64,000 bases of DNA from Marinilactibacillus sp. Marseille-P9653 (GTDB lineage: Bacteria > Bacillota > Bacilli > Lactobacillales > Carnobacteriaceae_A): NCBI RefSeq assembly GCF_916618885.1, contig NZ_CAKAKH010000001.1, positions 1,475,005-1,539,004 of the forward strand, in the 5' to 3' direction. Of the stretch, positions 62,110 through 64,000 are shown one piece after another. The notes below the pieces were generated by a model. That model did no database searches and was not told the origin of the DNA. It saw only the letters and a program-made list of their open reading frames with translations. Positions within the stretch are counted from its first letter, which is position 1. Every line of letters starts with the position of its first letter. The translations under genes were made by a program, and so were the position numbers.

Positions 62110-62337
62110 ATGAACGGCCCCTTTCGTTAGCTCTGATTTGTAAGATTTAAACTAGATGATTCAGTTTGGAATGGCACGATTTAACCGTTGATATCCGTTA
62201 ATATTTTGCCTCTAATGCCATATTCTTTTCATTATGAAAGAATCGTTACTCATCATATGCTATACGAATAGGGTTTGTCAACTTGCAAGATCAAAAAAAG
62301 TTAAAGGGTCCATCTATCCCTCATGAAAAATGACCGT

Positions 62338-63210
62338 TTAAAAGTTTATATCCTCTATTACATCATTAGCTGATGTTATCAGTTTTGCACCTATTTTGAT
62401 CAATTCATTTGTTCCAGCAGATCGTTCTTCAAAAATCGATCCGGGGACAGCGTAAACGTCTCGATTTTGCTCTAGTGCCTGATAGGCAGTAATCAGACTC
62501 CCGCTTCTTTTTTTGGCTTCAATGACGATAACACCAGAACTGATTCCCGAGATAATTCTATTTCTCAGTGGGAAATGGTGTTTGAGTGGCCTAGTTCCTA
62601 AAGGAAACTCTGATAAGATCAACTGCTCTTTTTCAATTTTCCTCTGTAATCGTTGATTTTCTCCCGGATAATACCGATCTAAGCCTGTACCGATAACCGC
62701 AATCGTTTGGCCACGAGCACGTATACTCGCTTCATGCGCTCGGGTGTCTATTCCTCTAGCCAATCCACTTGAAATCGTGATCCCTTGTTTAACGAGTTCC
62801 GGTACGAGTGTGTCTACACTTTTTTGTCCATATACCGTACATTCTCTTGCACCAACAATTCCTACAATATTAGAAGATAACCAATCATAGCTTCCTTTAT
62901 AGAACAAAACCAGTGGTGGTAAGAAAATTTCTTTTAACATAAATGGATAAGAAGGATCATCTACCGACACGTATGATACCTCATAACTTTTTAAAGAGTG
63001 CAGTTGTTTATGAACATCAAAATTGGATTTGAATTCAAAAAAAGAAGCCTTCTTTTTTTCAGAAAGCTTCTCATATTGTCTGAACGTGTCTTGAAAAATC
63101 GGGTCTTCTTGGTAAAACTCATTTAAAAAACACCATTTTTCTTTAATCGTCCATTTTGTGTAGTGAGCTAATATAAAACACGTTTCTGAGAGACTTAGAT
63201 AATCGTTCAA
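62338..63210 (-). CDS. dprA: DNA-processing protein DprA (Smf)
   Basis: A 290-residue protein that loads RecA onto incoming single-stranded DNA during transformation. The Rossmann-like core has GARECTVYG, SGLARGIDTRAHEA, GTGLDRYYPGEN and SEFPLGTRPLKHHFPLRNRIISG. The C-terminal winged-helix domain is short or absent. It starts with TTG after AAGGAGTG. Its presence does not by itself prove natural competence. Confidence 0.94.
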   Translation of the reverse strand: MNDYLSLSETCFILAHYTKWTIKEKWCFLNEFYQEDPIFQDTFRQYEKLSEKKKASFFEFKSNFDVHKQLHSLKSYEVSYVSVDDPSYPFMLKEIFLPPLVLFYKGSYDWLSSNIVGIVGARECTVYGQKSVDTLVPELVKQGITISSGLARGIDTRAHEASIRARGQTIAVIGTGLDRYYPGENQRLQRKIEKEQLILSEFPLGTRPLKHHFPLRNRIISGISSGVIVIEAKKRSGSLITAYQALEQNRDVYAVPGSIFEERSAGTNELIKIGAKLITSANDVIEDINF

Positions 63211-63288
63211 GTATACACACTCCTTATATAATAGTAGAAACTTACTCAGAAGCTTCTTACTTATATATACTGACTGATAAATTTTAAC

Positions 63289-64000
63289 TTAACGAAACTC
63301 CTGTCTTTCTCTTACTGGTGCAAAAGATAGTCGGTGGATGGGTGTGATTCCTAGTAAGTCCAACCCTTCTAAATGCTGTTTTGTACCGTAACCAGCATTT
63401 TTATCCAATCCGTATCCGGGATATTGCTCATGATAAGCTTCCATCATTTTATCTCTAGTCACTTTTGCCAAGATACTAGCGGCTGCGATCGAAACACTAC
63501 GTGCATCTCCTTTAATCAGACTTTCTTGAGCTATAGGACTATTCAGTTTCATTGCATCAATTAACAAATAATCAGGTTCAATGGGTAAATCCGCTACCGC
63601 CATCTCCATTGCACGTTTACTGGCTTGATAAATGTTGATCTCATCAATTCCTTTAGCATCAACTTGGCCCACGCTATAAGCGATTGCTTTTTCTTTTATC
63701 TCAATAAAAAGTCTTTCTCTAGTGGATAGAGAAAGCTTTTTTGAATCATTCAGTCCGATAATTGGCTGATCTGGATCTAATATAACAGCAGCTGCTACGA
63801 CAGGACCTGCCAGAGGGCCTCTTCCGACTTCATCAATTCCCGCGATAAAAGAAGCTCCTTGATTTCTAGCCGCTTCTTCAAATTTAGACATTATTTGATA
63901 GTCTTTTAAAAGCTTTTGCTGACTTTCCTGATCTTTTTTCCATTTTTTAATGGCACTCTGAACACCTTTACGGTCATCTTTTAAAAGTTCACGGAAAAGA
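63289..64000 (-). CDS. rnhB: Ribonuclease HII (5' end outside window)
   Basis: RNase HII removes ribonucleotides from DNA. The catalytic core starts [21 protein letters not shown] (DEVGRG acidic residues), with the further Asp in LLIDAMKL and the KVTRD block. The frame stays open to the window edge and encodes the usual N-terminal extension ([19 protein letters not shown]), so the ATG at 63891 is internal and the true start lies beyond 64000. The extension helps substrate binding in Firmicutes RNase HII. Confidence 0.93.
   Translation of the reverse strand, partial: LFRELLKDDRKGVQSAIKKWKKDQESQQKLLKDYQIMSKFEEAARNQGASFIAGIDEVGRGPLAGPVVAAAVILDPDQPIIGLNDSKKLSLSTRERLFIEIKEKAIAYSVGQVDAKGIDEINIYQASKRAMEMAVADLPIEPDYLLIDAMKLNSPIAQESLIKGDARSVSIAAASILAKVTRDKMMEAYHEQYPGYGLDKNAGYGTKQHLEGLDLLGITPIHRLSFAPVRERQEFR

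Noticed and set aside
1-64000. CRISPR array, tRNA/rRNA genes, prophage genes
   Set aside because: No regularly spaced repeats, no cloverleaf or rRNA sequence, and no integrase, capsid or terminase gene was seen anywhere in the window.

Overview
The window is chromosomal DNA of a low-GC Gram-positive bacterium of the order Lactobacillales. The gene content and order (rnc-smc-ftsY-ylxM-ffh, rpsP-khpA-rimM-trmD-rplS, topA-xerC-hslV-hslU-codY, parE-parC), pyruvate formate-lyase and AdhE fermentation genes, CodY, and a complete acetylated diaminopimelate pathway fit the Carnobacteriaceae (Carnobacterium, Marinilactibacillus or Alkalibacterium-like). The genus cannot be fixed from the sequence alone. 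No tRNA, rRNA or CRISPR array was seen.

Layout. 1-9.5 kb: the end of a PRD/PTS regulator, then RNase III, SMC, a HAD phosphatase and the SRP targeting genes. 9.6-10.0 kb: a small hydrophobic peptide gene with a convergent antisense RNA, resembling a type I toxin-antitoxin locus. 10.4-13.1 kb: the S16/L19 ribosomal and tRNA/rRNA maturation cluster. 13.1-18.1 kb: small accessory genes, including an Rgg-type regulator broken by one missing base. 18.1-18.5 kb: a second copy of the small-toxin/antisense architecture in opposite orientation. 18.6-21.5 kb: an M16C metallopeptidase.

21.7-28.1 kb is an AT-rich defence island. It holds an IS3-family element, a BsuBI/PstI-type methylase and endonuclease pair, and a two-gene CBASS-like system: a membrane-anchored NUDIX protein followed by a cGAS/DncV-like nucleotidyltransferase with an AGS-C sensor domain. 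Its right edge is an N-terminally truncated short-chain dehydrogenase. 28.9-29.7 kb is gene-free and AT-rich. 29.7-36.0 kb, all minus strand, carries a GNAT acetyltransferase, small membrane proteins (one frameshifted in a homopolymer), an ABC-2 exporter, a decayed esterase and an aldo/keto reductase.

36.2-43.4 kb is the lysine/diaminopimelate operon behind a lysine riboswitch: lysC-asd-dapA-dapB-dapH-deacetylase-alanine racemase-like. Together these take aspartate to LL-diaminopimelate for lysine and peptidoglycan. 43.5-50.6 kb: Mn-dependent pyrophosphatase, then pflA-pflB divergent from adhE with a perfect Rex operator between them, giving redox-controlled mixed-acid fermentation. 50.6-64 kb: topoisomerase IV, plsY, codY-hslU-hslV-xerC, topA, dprA and rnhB (cut by the window edge).
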